Source of the DNA: Deltaproteobacteria bacterium | GTDB lineage: Bacteria; Desulfobacterota; Desulfobulbia; Desulfobulbales; Desulfurivibrionaceae | DNA: 64,000 bases | Direction of reading: 5' to 3' | Assembly: GCA_013349295.1 (NCBI GenBank) | Contig: DUZW01000003.1 | Coordinates: 62,001-126,000 of the forward strand | Part shown: in pieces, positions 44,731-53,943 of the stretch | Layout of the letters: each line of letters starts with the position of its first letter | Numbering within the stretch: the stretch's first letter is position 1 | Notes under the pieces: generated by a model | Told to the model about the DNA's origin: nothing | Seen by the model: the letters and a program-made list of their open reading frames with translations, nothing else | The model's database searches: none | Position numbers and translations under genes: made by a program

Positions 44731-45123
44731 TTATTCCTCGAGAATCTTCTGCAATGCCAACAATTCGGCCTTGAGCTGCCCAAAGATATCCGCCGGGTTC
44801 ACAGCCGGCTCCTGCTCCTGACCGCCGCCATCCTTGGCCAGGGCTTTTTTGGCGCCGCTGATTGTAAAGCCTTCATCCTTGAGCAACCTTTTAATCGCCA
44901 GAACCGTTTCCACATCAACCCGGCGATAAAGTCGCTGTTTGGACTGAGCCCGTTGCGGATGGAGAATCCTGAATTCTGACTCCCAGTAGCGAAGCACATG
45001 CTGCTTCACCCCGGTTATCGCGCACACCTCGCCGATCTTGAAGTACCGCTTCTCAGGAATCCCAGGCAAAACCTGAGCTACCCCATGAGCATCATCAAAA
45101 ATCCCGCAAGATGGTTTGGTCAC
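44731..45123 (-). CDS. MerR-family regulator next to ihfA
   Basis: 130 residues. N-terminal winged HTH ([20 protein letters not shown], then LRYWESEF, then [12 protein letters not shown]) followed by a short coiled-coil tail. A MerR gene after ihfA is a common arrangement in proteobacteria. The start is GTG 45123, nine bases after the ihfA stop, with AGGA six bases upstream. Target and effector unknown. Confidence 0.88.
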   Translation of the reverse strand: MTKPSCGIFDDAHGVAQVLPGIPEKRYFKIGEVCAITGVKQHVLRYWESEFRILHPQRAQSKQRLYRRVDVETVLAIKRLLKDEGFTISGAKKALAKDGGGQEQEPAVNPADIFGQLKAELLALQKILEE

Positions 45124-45132
45124 TCTGTTCCT

Positions 45133-45426
45133 TTACTCCTTGTTCAGATTCTCCCGAACCACCTTGCTGGGCCTGAAGGAAACCATATGCCGTTTGGAAA
45201 TCTCCATGGTTTCACCGGTCCGGGGGTTACGTCCCACCCGCGAGGATTTCTTCCGCACGGTGAAGGTGCCGAACTGCACAATCTTGATGGCCTCCCCCTG
45301 AAGCAGGGTTTTCTTAAGCACATCAAAAACAGCATCAACCATTTCCCCGGCGCTCCGCTGCGAAAAACCCATCTTCTCGTTGATGGTCTGCGAGAGTTCT
45401 TTTCTGGTAAGATTGGATCGTTTCAT
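45133..45426 (-). CDS. ihfA: Integration host factor alpha subunit
   Basis: 97 residues with the HU/IHF fold and the DNA-bending arm (GRNPRTGETMEISKRHMVSF). Placement directly after pheT identifies it as alpha. IHF bends DNA and is often needed for sigma-54 promoters, so it may matter for the sigma-54 circuits in this window. Three bases separate it from the pheT stop. Confidence 0.95.
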   Translation of the reverse strand: MKRSNLTRKELSQTINEKMGFSQRSAGEMVDAVFDVLKKTLLQGEAIKIVQFGTFTVRKKSSRVGRNPRTGETMEISKRHMVSFRPSKVVRENLNKE

Positions 45427-45429
45427 CTA

Positions 45430-47862
45430 TTATGCCTCACGTAGCTGACCGTTAAAACGGGAAATCATCATCTCTATATTTTTTTTGTGAACCTTGCCGA
45501 CTGTTTCGTCATCCAGAGTTCGATCGCTTGCCCGATAGGTAATGGAAATTGCGACACTCTTTTTCCCTGTCTCAATATTCTTCCCCTGGAACACATCAAA
45601 AATCTCGGCTTTTTCGATAAGCTTTTCCCCGCACTCATCAATGGCGGAAAGCATTTCCCCGGCGGCAACCCCCTCCGGCACGATAAGAGCCATGTCCCAT
45701 TTCACAAAAGGAAACTTGGGCAGCGGTGCAAAGGTCTTTGACTGAGGAGAAATACCGGCGAGCGCGGCCAGATCAATATCCACGAAAAAGGCTTCCTGCT
45801 TGACCCCAAAACCCTTCAAGGTTTTCTGACTGAAAGCCCCGCACCAGCCCAATATTTTTCCCCCTCCCATGACTGCTAAAACAGTGCCGGGTTCGGCAAA
45901 GGGGAGTTCCTGGGTGGCGACACCCGCCTGGCAGGTGATAGTCTTGCCGAGCTGCAGCCTGTCAAAAATTTGCGCCACAATCCCGGTGACATCAAGGAGG
46001 TCAGCCGGGGTTTCCCCGGCATGGAGAATAGGCGCCCCCGGATTCCTACGGCCGGAGATAACCGCGGCCAAACGGAATGGCTCTTCAGGCTGCCGACTCC
46101 CTTGGGGATGAAAAACCTTGCCGACTTCAAAAAGCCGGACATCATAGCTCTGATGATTAACATTGCGCCGCAGGTTTTCAAGAAGCCCGGGCAAAAGCGT
46201 GGTCCGCAAAACACTCTGATCTTCCGCCAGAGGATTCAAAAGATGCACGGTCTGGCGCCTGATGTCTTCCTCGGCCAAACCCAGCAGATCGCCATGTTGC
46301 GGGCTCACGAAACTGTAATTAATTGCCTCGTAAAAACCGAGAGCGGTAAGGGTATCCGCCACTTTTTTTCGTAACTCCCGAAGCGCATCCTGCTCGGAAA
46401 AACTCATGGGCACCATGGGCAGCGTGGTGGGCAACAAGTTGTAACCCACGATCCGGGCTACCTCTTCAATAAGGTCAACCTCCCGCTCAAGATCAACCCG
46501 AAAACTCGGCGGGGTCACCCGAAGGGTATCGTCATCGATCCTTTCCACATCAATCTCAATGCATGTCAGAGCTGCGGCAATCTGCTCAAGAGTAAGATCC
46601 ATGCCCAACAGGGAGCAGGTCCGGTTTCGCCGCAGGATAATGGGAACCGGGGCGACAACACCCGCACTGTAATCAAACCCTCCCGCAACAATCTCCCCGC
46701 TGCCCAGCGCGGCCATGAGCTGAACAGCACGCTCCATGGCCTTGGGCACCCCCTGAGGATCAACGCCCCGCTCGAAACGGTAGGACGACTCGGTGCTCAT
46801 ATTAAGCCTGCCGGCGGTGCGCCGGATACCGATGGCTGAGAAACAAGCGCTTTCCAGAAGAATGTCACAGGTTCCGCCGTCGACCTCGGAATTGGCGCCG
46901 CCCATAATCCCGGCCACGGCCACCGGTCGCTCAGCATCGCAGATCATCAGCATCTCGCTGTCAAGCTGGTGCTCGGCCCCATCCAGGGTGGCAAGACTCT
47001 CACCTGCCCTTGCCCGACGGACCACGATCCTGCCGCCTGCCAGCTTGTTGAAATCAAAGGCGTGCAAAGGCTGGCCGTATTCCAGCATGACAAAGTTGGT
47101 GATATCGACAATGTTGTTGATCGGACGCATCCCCACGGCCAGCAACCGTTGTTGCAGCCACCAGGGTGAAGAGGCGATTTTTACATTTTTAACAAGGCGG
47201 GCTGCATAGCGCGGGCAATCGGTGGATGATTCAACCTCAACGCTGAAGGGCAGATTCTCGCCGGTCAACAGAGGGAGCGGCTCGGCAATCTGCAGCGGCG
47301 GCTTGATCCGCTTGCCGATAACCCCGCCAACCTCCCGGGCAATACCAAGGACACTGGCGCAATCCGGCCGGTTCGGGGTGAGATCGACCTCAATCATGGT
47401 GTCCACCAACCCCAGAGCCTGACTGAGCAACTGCCCAGGCTCCAGGTCCGGGCTCAGCTCCATGATCCCGACCTGCTCCTCGGTAATCCCAAGCTCCTTG
47501 GCGGAACAGAGCATGCCGCAGGATTCCTCCCCACGAATCTTGGCCGGCTTGATGGTGAATCCTGCGGGCAATACCGCACCGGGCAAGGCAAGGGCCGTGA
47601 CCAATCCGGCTCGCGCGTTGGGAGCTCCGCATACCACCCGCTTACGCTCATGACCCACGTTAACATCACAGAGGACCAGCTTGTCCGCGTTGGGATGGGG
47701 CTGAACCGCTTCGATTCTGGCAACCACAACCCCGGTCAGATCAGGATAACACGGAACACATGCATCCACCTCAAGACCGAGCATGGTCAGATGGTCGGCA
47801 ATCCGCACCGGTTCCAAGTCCGTATCAATGTATTCGCGCAACCAGTTGAACGTAAACTTCAT
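45430..47862 (-). CDS. pheT: Phenylalanyl-tRNA synthetase beta subunit
   Basis: 810 residues, standard length. The N-terminal tRNA-binding domain (VVVARIEAVQPHPNADKLVLC), B3/B4 editing domain, B5 domain and a C-terminal ferredoxin-fold anticodon-binding domain (FPFVKWDMALIVPEGV...) are all present. With PheS it charges tRNA-Phe. No clear ribosome-binding site before ATG 47862; the 129-bp gap to pheS has no recognised gene. Confidence 0.97.
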   Translation of the reverse strand: MKFTFNWLREYIDTDLEPVRIADHLTMLGLEVDACVPCYPDLTGVVVARIEAVQPHPNADKLVLCDVNVGHERKRVVCGAPNARAGLVTALALPGAVLPAGFTIKPAKIRGEESCGMLCSAKELGITEEQVGIMELSPDLEPGQLLSQALGLVDTMIEVDLTPNRPDCASVLGIAREVGGVIGKRIKPPLQIAEPLPLLTGENLPFSVEVESSTDCPRYAARLVKNVKIASSPWWLQQRLLAVGMRPINNIVDITNFVMLEYGQPLHAFDFNKLAGGRIVVRRARAGESLATLDGAEHQLDSEMLMICDAERPVAVAGIMGGANSEVDGGTCDILLESACFSAIGIRRTAGRLNMSTESSYRFERGVDPQGVPKAMERAVQLMAALGSGEIVAGGFDYSAGVVAPVPIILRRNRTCSLLGMDLTLEQIAAALTCIEIDVERIDDDTLRVTPPSFRVDLEREVDLIEEVARIVGYNLLPTTLPMVPMSFSEQDALRELRKKVADTLTALGFYEAINYSFVSPQHGDLLGLAEEDIRRQTVHLLNPLAEDQSVLRTTLLPGLLENLRRNVNHQSYDVRLFEVGKVFHPQGSRQPEEPFRLAAVISGRRNPGAPILHAGETPADLLDVTGIVAQIFDRLQLGKTITCQAGVATQELPFAEPGTVLAVMGGGKILGWCGAFSQKTLKGFGVKQEAFFVDIDLAALAGISPQSKTFAPLPKFPFVKWDMALIVPEGVAAGEMLSAIDECGEKLIEKAEIFDVFQGKNIETGKKSVAISITYRASDRTLDDETVGKVHKKNIEMMISRFNGQLREA

Positions 47863-47991
47863 GGGTCGTATCTTATTTGGGTCGTCGCCCCAAGGGGGGC
47901 TTAAGCCGTTATTTGAAAACGGCAGCAGTGTTAACGGCGTTAAAAGCCAAGCAGCAACAGCAGCCTAGCGATGCTGATGCCGTAACAATTC

Positions 47992-49011
47992 CTAAAACTG
48001 GGAAAGAAACCGCAGGTCGTTTTCGTAGAAAAGCCGAATATCGGTGATCCCGTACTTCAACATGGCAATCCGTTCGATACCAAGGCCAAAGGCAAAGCCG
48101 CTATACTCTTCCGGATCGTAACCAACCTTTTTAAAGACCTCGGGGTCGATCATGCCGGCGCCTAAAATCTCAAGCCAGCCGGTGTGTTTGCACACCCGGC
48201 ATCCCTTGCCGCCACAGATCACGCAGCCGATATCAACCTCGGCGCTCGGCTCGGTAAAAGGAAAAAAACTGGGGCGAAAACGAATGGGGGTATTTTTCGC
48301 GAACATCTTGGTGATGAACACGGAAAGCACTCCCTTGAGGTCGGCAAAAGAGATTTTACGATCAACGAGAAACCCTTCCACCTGATGAAACATAGGGGTA
48401 TGGGTAATATCAGAATCACAGCGGTAAACCTTGCCCGGCGCAATCATCCGCAGGGGCGGCCGCTCCTTCTCCATGATCCTGGCCTGCATGGGTGAGGTAT
48501 GGGTTCTGAGCAGCAGGCTGTCACTGATATAGAAAGTGTCATGCATGGCCCGAGCCGGGTGATGCGGGGGGATGTTCAATGCCTCGAAATTATAAAAATC
48601 GACCTCGACATCCGGGCCCTCAGCCACCGCAAATCCAAGACCTTCGAATATGGCGCAAACCGTATCCATGACTTGGGTCACCGGATGAAGCTTGCCAAAA
48701 GGGAGAGTCCGCCCTGGCAGAGTCAAATCGACGGTGGGTTGTGAGGTCCCGACACCAGATTGTGCAAGTATGGCTTCCCGTTCGGCAAAAGCAGATTCAA
48801 GCTCCTGCTTTATCTCGTTGGCAAGCTGTCCGAGCCGAGGACGATCTTCCGGAGGAGCCTGACCCAATTGGCGAAGAACAAGGGTAAACTCCCCTTTCCG
48901 GCCCAGATATTTAACTCGAAACGACTCAAGCTCGCCGATCTGGGAGATTGAAGCGAGCTCATCACCGGCAGCGGCTTTTAAGCGAAGCAGTTCATCGTGC
49001 ATGCTGGGCAT
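47992..49011 (-). CDS. pheS: Phenylalanyl-tRNA synthetase alpha subunit
   Basis: 339 residues. Coiled-coil N-terminus, class II motif 2 and 3 regions ([38 protein letters not shown]) and the [15 protein letters not shown] stretch are seen, the last adding a Zn-like cysteine cluster. The start is ambiguous: GTG 49023, ATG 49011 and ATG 49002 lie in frame, none with a ribosome-binding site. The gene follows rplT in the operon. Confidence 0.95.
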   Translation of the reverse strand: MPSMHDELLRLKAAAGDELASISQIGELESFRVKYLGRKGEFTLVLRQLGQAPPEDRPRLGQLANEIKQELESAFAEREAILAQSGVGTSQPTVDLTLPGRTLPFGKLHPVTQVMDTVCAIFEGLGFAVAEGPDVEVDFYNFEALNIPPHHPARAMHDTFYISDSLLLRTHTSPMQARIMEKERPPLRMIAPGKVYRCDSDITHTPMFHQVEGFLVDRKISFADLKGVLSVFITKMFAKNTPIRFRPSFFPFTEPSAEVDIGCVICGGKGCRVCKHTGWLEILGAGMIDPEVFKKVGYDPEEYSGFAFGLGIERIAMLKYGITDIRLFYENDLRFLSQF

Positions 49012-49031
49012 AACAGAGGGCACGGCAACAA

Positions 49032-49385
49032 TCAGTTGCTAGCGCCAGCGAGCTTGGCAACCTGGGTAAAGGCCCCCGGATCAAGAACTGCCAGATTGGC
49101 AAGAACCTTACGGTCCAACTCAACATTTACCTTCTTCAAGCCGCCCATCATCCGGCTGTAAGTGCTGCCGTTTTCATGGCAAGCCGCCCCGATCCGGACA
49201 ATCCACAACTTCCTGAAATCACGCTTTTTCTGACGACGATCACGATAAGCATAGCATAACGCCCGATCAACGGCTTCCGTTGCTGATCTGTACAGACGAT
49301 TCCGACCACCGATAAAACCACTGGCCAAATTCAAAACCTTTTTTCTTCTCCGGCGCGCTTTAAATCCACGTGTTACGCGAGGCAT
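49032..49385 (-). CDS. rplT: 50S ribosomal protein L20
   Basis: 117 residues with the basic N-terminus [18 protein letters not shown] and conserved C-terminal globular part. GGAGAAG precedes ATG 49385. Binds 23S rRNA early in assembly and commonly represses its own operon. Confidence 0.97.
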   Translation of the reverse strand: MPRVTRGFKARRRRKKVLNLASGFIGGRNRLYRSATEAVDRALCYAYRDRRQKKRDFRKLWIVRIGAACHENGSTYSRMMGGLKKVNVELDRKVLANLAVLDPGAFTQVAKLAGASN

Positions 49386-49485
49386 CGTACTTCTCCTTAT
49401 TGACATTCTCCGACGTTTTCTGAGCGTCGGCAGTATTTATAACCTGATATATTGCCTTGAGGCGGACTGTCAGCCCTGCCGTTTT

Positions 49486-49683
49486 TTACATATAGGGCAA
49501 CAGACGCTTGATCCCCTTGACATTGGTATCATCAACGATACCGGACTGTCGCAGATTTCTTTTCCGCTTGGTGCTCTTCTTGGTGAGGATATGGCTGGTA
49601 AAAGCCTTGCGGCGGACAATCTTGCCGGTGCCGGTACACTTGAACCGTTTAGCAGCCCCTCTGTTTGTTTTCATCTTCGGCAT
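49486..49683 (-). CDS. rpmI: 50S ribosomal protein L35
   Basis: 65 residues, the usual length: [20 protein letters not shown] followed by a basic tail ending [15 protein letters not shown] precedes ATG 49683. Lies between infC and rplT as in most bacteria. Confidence 0.97.
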   Translation of the reverse strand: MPKMKTNRGAAKRFKCTGTGKIVRRKAFTSHILTKKSTKRKRNLRQSGIVDDTNVKGIKRLLPYM

Positions 49684-49769
49684 GGTGTTCTCCCTTTTTC
49701 ATATCTTCGCCGGTAGAACCGCACCGGCCAGTAGTACTCTATGTTTATCCGCCAACCTTGGCAGAACTG

Positions 49770-50312
49770 TTATTTAGGTCCGACAAACATGGCCATTTGC
49801 CGCCCTTCCATCTTGGGGGACTGCAAGATAACCGCGTCTTCCATCAACTCCTGGGCAACCTTGTTCATGACCTCCATACCAAGGGTATCGGCATAGACAA
49901 TCTCACGGCCACGGAAACGCAGGGTGATCTTTACCTTGTTCTTCTGCTGCAGAAACTTCTTGATATTCTTGATCTTGAATTCAAGATCATGTTTCTCGGT
50001 TTTAGGCCGGAGCTTGATTTCCTTGACCTCGATAACCGTCTGCTTCTTCTTGGCTTCCTGCTGTTTCTTGCTCTGCTCGTAACGAAATTTACCAAAATCC
50101 ATGATCCGGCAGACCGGAGGATCGGCAGCTGCCGAAAGTTCAACAAGATCCAAACCAGCCGCCTCTGACTTTGCCAGCGCTTCGCGGACAGGCACAACTC
50201 CTACCTGTTTCCCTTCCTCATCAATAAGACGGACTTCCTTGCAATCAATCTCTTGGTTGATTCTGGCACGCACTTCCCGCTCTGGTCGGTCGCCAACTTT
50301 TTTCCCTTTGAT
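49770..50312 (-). CDS. infC: Translation initiation factor IF-3, probable AUC start
   Basis: 180 residues from the proposed start, the same length as E. coli IF-3. N-domain (RINQEIDCKEVRLID, PPVCRIMDFGKFRYEQ) and C-domain (KITLRFRGREIVYADTLGME, EGRQMAMFVGPK) are typical. I place the start at codon ATC, 50310-50312: GGAGGT (50319-50324) ends six bases upstream, and the protein then reads (M)KGKKV, like E. coli (M)KGGKRV from its AUU start. An ATG at 50316-50318 is in frame but touches GGAGGT with no spacer. A rare start codon is the usual basis of infC self-control. Confidence 0.93.
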   Translation of the reverse strand: MKGKKVGDRPEREVRARINQEIDCKEVRLIDEEGKQVGVVPVREALAKSEAAGLDLVELSAAADPPVCRIMDFGKFRYEQSKKQQEAKKKQTVIEVKEIKLRPKTEKHDLEFKIKNIKKFLQQKNKVKITLRFRGREIVYADTLGMEVMNKVAQELMEDAVILQSPKMEGRQMAMFVGPK

Positions 50313-50401
50313 ACTCATACCTCCGTACAGATTATTCTTGAAACAGCGCACATGATGCAACGCGTCCGCACGCTGAAATATATCATAATACTCTGAATCA
50401 C

Positions 50402-52342
50402 CTAGCTATTGCAAGCGCCAGTTCGACCTGCTTCATTTTCCCTGGCAATCAACGCGACAAACTCGGGGATTGACATAGCCGGAAGGTTTTCGCCGTTACG
50501 TATCCGAACCGTGACCTGCCGCGCTTCCATTTCCTTGTCGCCGATGATCAGCATGTACGGAATCTTCTGCATCTGGGCTTCACGGATCTTATAATTGAGC
50601 TTTTCGTTGCGGATATCCTTTTCAACCCGCACCCCAGCCCTCCGCAATTCCGAATATACCTCTTCCGCATAAGCGAGTTGCGCGTCGGTGATATTCATGA
50701 TCCTGGCCTGAGCCGGAGCAAGCCACACCGGAAAGGCTCCGGCGTAATGCTCGATGAGCACCCCGATAAAACGCTCCAGAGAGCCCATGAGCGCCCGGTG
50801 GATCATAATCGGCTGATGTTCCTTGCCGTCTTCCCCGGTATAGGTCATCTCAAAACGTTCGGGGAGATTGAAATCCACCTGGATTGTTGAACACTGCCAG
50901 CTGCGCCCCAGAACATCCTTGATCTTGATATCAATCTTCGGCCCGTAAAAAACCCCTTCGCCGGGGTCGACCTCGTAAGCAAGACCCTTTTTCTCCAAGG
51001 CCAGTTTAAGGGCGGTGGTGGCCTGTTCCCAGTGCCCATCGTTGCCCACATACTTCTCCGGCCTGGTGGAGAGGTAGATATCGTAGCTTTCAAAACCAAA
51101 GGTTTTGAGGATGTGCATGTTCAGGTCGAGGATATTAAAAATTTCCTCTTCCAGATTATCCGGTCGACAGAAGATATGAGCATCATCCTGGGTAAAGCCC
51201 CGAACCCGCATAAGACCATGCAGGGCACCGGTCTTCTCGAAACGATAAACGGTCCCGAGCTCACACCAGCGCAAGGGAAACTCACGATAGCTGCGCTTGC
51301 GGGTATTATAAATCCCGATATGAAACGGACAATTCATCGGCTTGAGCTGGTAACTCACCTCCTCGATGTCCATGGGGGAAAACATATTCTCCCCGTAAAA
51401 ATCGAGGTGACCGCTGGTCTTCCACATGTCGCGCCTGGCAATATGCGGGGTAAAGAGCAGCTCATAACCGTTTTTATAATGTTCGTCGCGCCAGTGATCC
51501 TCAATGATCTTCCGAAGCAAAGCACCCTTGGGCTGCCAGAGGATCAACCCCGGACCGACCTGATCGGAAACGGCAAACAACTCCAGTTCCTTGCCGAGCT
51601 TCCGGTGGTCCCGTTTTTTTGCCTCTTCAATCTGGTGGAGATAAGCCTTCAGATCCTTGGCATCAAAAAACGCCGTGCCATAGAGGCGCTGGAGCATCTG
51701 ATTTTTTTCATCACCGCGCCAATAGGCACCGGCCTGCTTGATAACCTTAACGGCCTTCAGCCAGCCCGCATGCGGCAGATGCGGACCGCGGCAGAGATCA
51801 ACAAAATCTCCCTGCCTGTAAAGCGAAACGGTCTCAACGGCCAAGTCCTTCAACAACTCAACCTTGTAGGTCTGCCCACTCTTTTCAAAAAGCTCAATCG
51901 CCTGAGCGGCAGACATGGTCTCCCGGCTAAAAGGAGCGGCAACAGCGGCAAGCTCCTGCATTTTTTCTTCAATCCGCACAAGATCGTCTGGCGTGAACGG
52001 CTCCACGCGATCAAAATCATAGTAAAACCCATCGGCGATGGCCGGTCCGATGGCAACCCGCACCTCCTTGCCGAACAGGGCAAGAACAGCCTCGGCCATG
52101 ACATGGGCCGCACTGTGCCGTAAAATCTCCAAGGCCTCGGGACTGTCAACGGTAACTGGCGCAAATACCGCATCGGCGTCGATGGGTGCCGAAAGATCCA
52201 CCAACCTGTCATTCAACTTGGCGGCAATGGTTTGCTTGCGCTCTTTATTGGAAACCAGTTCTTTCAGGGCCTCGGCCACAGTGATCCCCGCAGGGACTGT
52301 TTTCTGCTCCCCGGAAGGAAGTGTAAGAGATATTTCCGCCAT
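50402..52342 (-). CDS. thrS: Threonyl-tRNA synthetase
   Basis: 646 residues. TGS domain at the N-terminus (TLPSGEQKTVPAGITVAEAL), editing domain with HSAAHVMAEAV and the DLCRGPHL segment, class II core (YQLKPMNCPFHIGIY, RVRGFTQDDAHIFC, PIMIHRALMGSLERFIG) and C-terminal anticodon-binding domain. ATG 52342 is used; an upstream TTG at 52375 is possible. The first gene of the thrS-infC-rpmI-rplT-pheST-ihfA series. Confidence 0.97.
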   Translation of the reverse strand: MAEISLTLPSGEQKTVPAGITVAEALKELVSNKERKQTIAAKLNDRLVDLSAPIDADAVFAPVTVDSPEALEILRHSAAHVMAEAVLALFGKEVRVAIGPAIADGFYYDFDRVEPFTPDDLVRIEEKMQELAAVAAPFSRETMSAAQAIELFEKSGQTYKVELLKDLAVETVSLYRQGDFVDLCRGPHLPHAGWLKAVKVIKQAGAYWRGDEKNQMLQRLYGTAFFDAKDLKAYLHQIEEAKKRDHRKLGKELELFAVSDQVGPGLILWQPKGALLRKIIEDHWRDEHYKNGYELLFTPHIARRDMWKTSGHLDFYGENMFSPMDIEEVSYQLKPMNCPFHIGIYNTRKRSYREFPLRWCELGTVYRFEKTGALHGLMRVRGFTQDDAHIFCRPDNLEEEIFNILDLNMHILKTFGFESYDIYLSTRPEKYVGNDGHWEQATTALKLALEKKGLAYEVDPGEGVFYGPKIDIKIKDVLGRSWQCSTIQVDFNLPERFEMTYTGEDGKEHQPIMIHRALMGSLERFIGVLIEHYAGAFPVWLAPAQARIMNITDAQLAYAEEVYSELRRAGVRVEKDIRNEKLNYKIREAQMQKIPYMLIIGDKEMEARQVTVRIRNGENLPAMSIPEFVALIARENEAGRTGACNS

Positions 52343-52476
52343 GGTTGTTGAATCAGCCTTTCCGCAAATGCACAAACAAAAACAAGCACATTGACCTGGT
52401 CAATCTGCCTGCACAATAAGACTTAGCAAAAAGCTCTGCAAAGCCTCGCGACGCCAAGATATTCGTGTATGTACTC

Positions 52477-52553
52477 TGGTAGGCGCGGGCGGATTCGAAC
52501 CGCCGACCTCTTGCGTGTCGGGCAAGCGCTCTAACCAACTGAGCTACGCGCCT
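52477..52553 (-). tRNA. tRNA-Val (GAC) with C33
   Basis: 77 nt including encoded CCA. Acceptor AGGCGCG pairs with CGCGCCT; anticodon stem CTTGC/GCAAG encloses loop CCGACAC, giving anticodon GAC. Position 33 is C where almost all elongator tRNAs have U. D-arm (GCTCAGTTGGTTAGAGC) and T-arm (GGTTCGAATCC) are normal, so the gene is otherwise well formed. Confidence 0.9.
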
Positions 52554-52626
52554 AAAAAATAAGAAAGCACATCGCCTCCCGGCGACAGCTCGTTGTTATT
52601 TTCAAGACAAAACTTAACTTTTTTTT

Positions 52627-52706
52627 GTGCCACAGATGCAAGGAAAAGGCCGGCGCAGGATGCTATCGCACGTGTAGCGGCCAATGACAAAGCAGATGTG
52701 GTGCCA
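52627..52706. repeat. Palindromic intergenic repeat, copy B (diverged)
   Basis: About 80 bp between recR and tRNA-Val. It keeps the frame AAAAGGCCGGCG ... GCGGCC then AATGACAAAGCAGATG, matching copy C's GATGACAAAGCAGATG, but the inner arms are altered and the outer arms are not clearly palindromic. Confidence 0.65.
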
Positions 52707-52803
52707 ACGACAAATTACAACAAAACTTCCAAACGGCAACGAAATACCAACAATTCGTTCGGGTGTCAAGGACAAATAGTTGCCAGCGATTGTCGGCACC
52801 AGC

Positions 52804-52860
52804 AAAAAAACACAATCAGACACCTGCCCAGACACATCCCCCCATCAGGAACAGGTGTCT
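52804..52860 (-). terminator. Terminator overlapping the end of recR
   Basis: The arms AGACACCTG and CAGGTGTCT (52818-52826 with 52852-52860) are complementary; on the minus strand the stem is followed by GATTGTG and TTTTTTT. The upstream arm lies within the last codons of recR. Confidence 0.7.
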
Positions 52861-53453
52861 TTTCGAGATTCAATGGCCCGGCTCAAGGTGAGCTCGTCGG
52901 CATACTTAATGTCCATACCCATGGGAATCCCGCAGGCCAATCTGGTCACTTTGACCGCGACCTCTTCCTGCAACCGCTTGATGAGATATGCAGCCGTCGC
53001 CTCCCCAGGCACCGTAGAACTTGTGGCAATCAACACCTCCCGCACCTGCTGCTTCCTGATTCTTTCCAGCAGGGCATCCGCCTTGATTTCCTCCGGGCCG
53101 ATTCCATCCATTGGAGAAAGCACCCCATGAAGGATATGATACTTTCCCTTGAAGGCTCCGGTTTTCTCGATGGCCATGAGATCAGCGGATTCCTCCACCA
53201 CGCATACCAGCCCACCATCGCGGTCGGCGTCTTTACAGATGGCGCAGGGATCGCTTTCCGCAAAAGCGAAACAGCCGCTGCACAGTCTGATGCTCCGGTG
53301 CAATTCCCCAAGATCCCTGGCCAGACTCTGGGCCTCGCAGGCGGGTCGCCGCAGGATATGCAGGGCCAGTCGAGTCGCGGTTTTCATGCCGATCCCCGGC
53401 AACCGGTTCAGATCTGTAATAAGACGGCTCAAGGCCGGAGGCACGACATTCAT
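52845..53453 (-). CDS. recR: Recombination protein RecR
   Basis: 202 residues. N-terminal helix-hairpin-helix (LPGIGMKTATRLALHIL), zinc finger CSGC...CAIC (about 58-73) and Toprim domain (VVEESADLMAIEKTGAF) are intact. RecR works with RecF and RecO to load RecA on gaps. dnaX-ybaB-recR is a conserved order. Confidence 0.97.
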   Translation of the reverse strand: MNVVPPALSRLITDLNRLPGIGMKTATRLALHILRRPACEAQSLARDLGELHRSIRLCSGCFAFAESDPCAICKDADRDGGLVCVVEESADLMAIEKTGAFKGKYHILHGVLSPMDGIGPEEIKADALLERIRKQQVREVLIATSSTVPGEATAAYLIKRLQEEVAVKVTRLACGIPMGMDIKYADELTLSRAIESRKDTCS

Positions 53454-53543
53454 ACGATAACGGTAAAAGGCGAAAGGTAAAAGACAAAACGAACGGACAA
53501 ACGCGACATTACACTCTTCATCTTTTCACCTTGCACCTATCTT

Positions 53544-53852
53544 TTAAAACATCCCGGGAATCTTAATTCCGCCGGTAAGCTTGGCCATCTCACTCTCGAT
53601 CATCGCCTGGGCCTTGCGCATGGCCTCGTTCACCGCGGAAACCACAAGATCTTGGAGCATCTGAGGGTCCGCAGGGTCCACCACCTCCTTGTCGATGGTC
53701 AGACTGACCAGCTCATGCCTGCCATTCACCGTGGCGCTCACCATACCGCCGCCCACCGTGGCGCTGACCTGCCTGGTCGCCAACTCCCCCTGCATCTCCG
53801 TCATGCGCTGCTGGAACTGCTGCGCCTGCTTCACCATCTGTTTCATATCCAT
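53544..53852 (-). CDS. YbaB/EbfC nucleoid-associated protein
   Basis: 102 residues. Coiled N-terminal helix (KQMVKQAQQFQQRMTEMQGE), the central GGGMVSATVNGRHELVSLTI strand region and the C-terminal helix with KAQAMIESEMAKLTGGIKIPG are typical. ATG 53852 is chosen for spacing from GGAG; two more in-frame ATG codons lie within 12 bases. Confidence 0.93.
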   Translation of the reverse strand: MDMKQMVKQAQQFQQRMTEMQGELATRQVSATVGGGMVSATVNGRHELVSLTIDKEVVDPADPQMLQDLVVSAVNEAMRKAQAMIESEMAKLTGGIKIPGMF

Positions 53853-53943
53853 ACGCATATCTCCGGCATTGACTTTTCGATACACTGCGCCGACAACCGG
53901 AGTCATGATTCCCCAGCAGTCCTGCCCAGTCACTCTTTTACCC

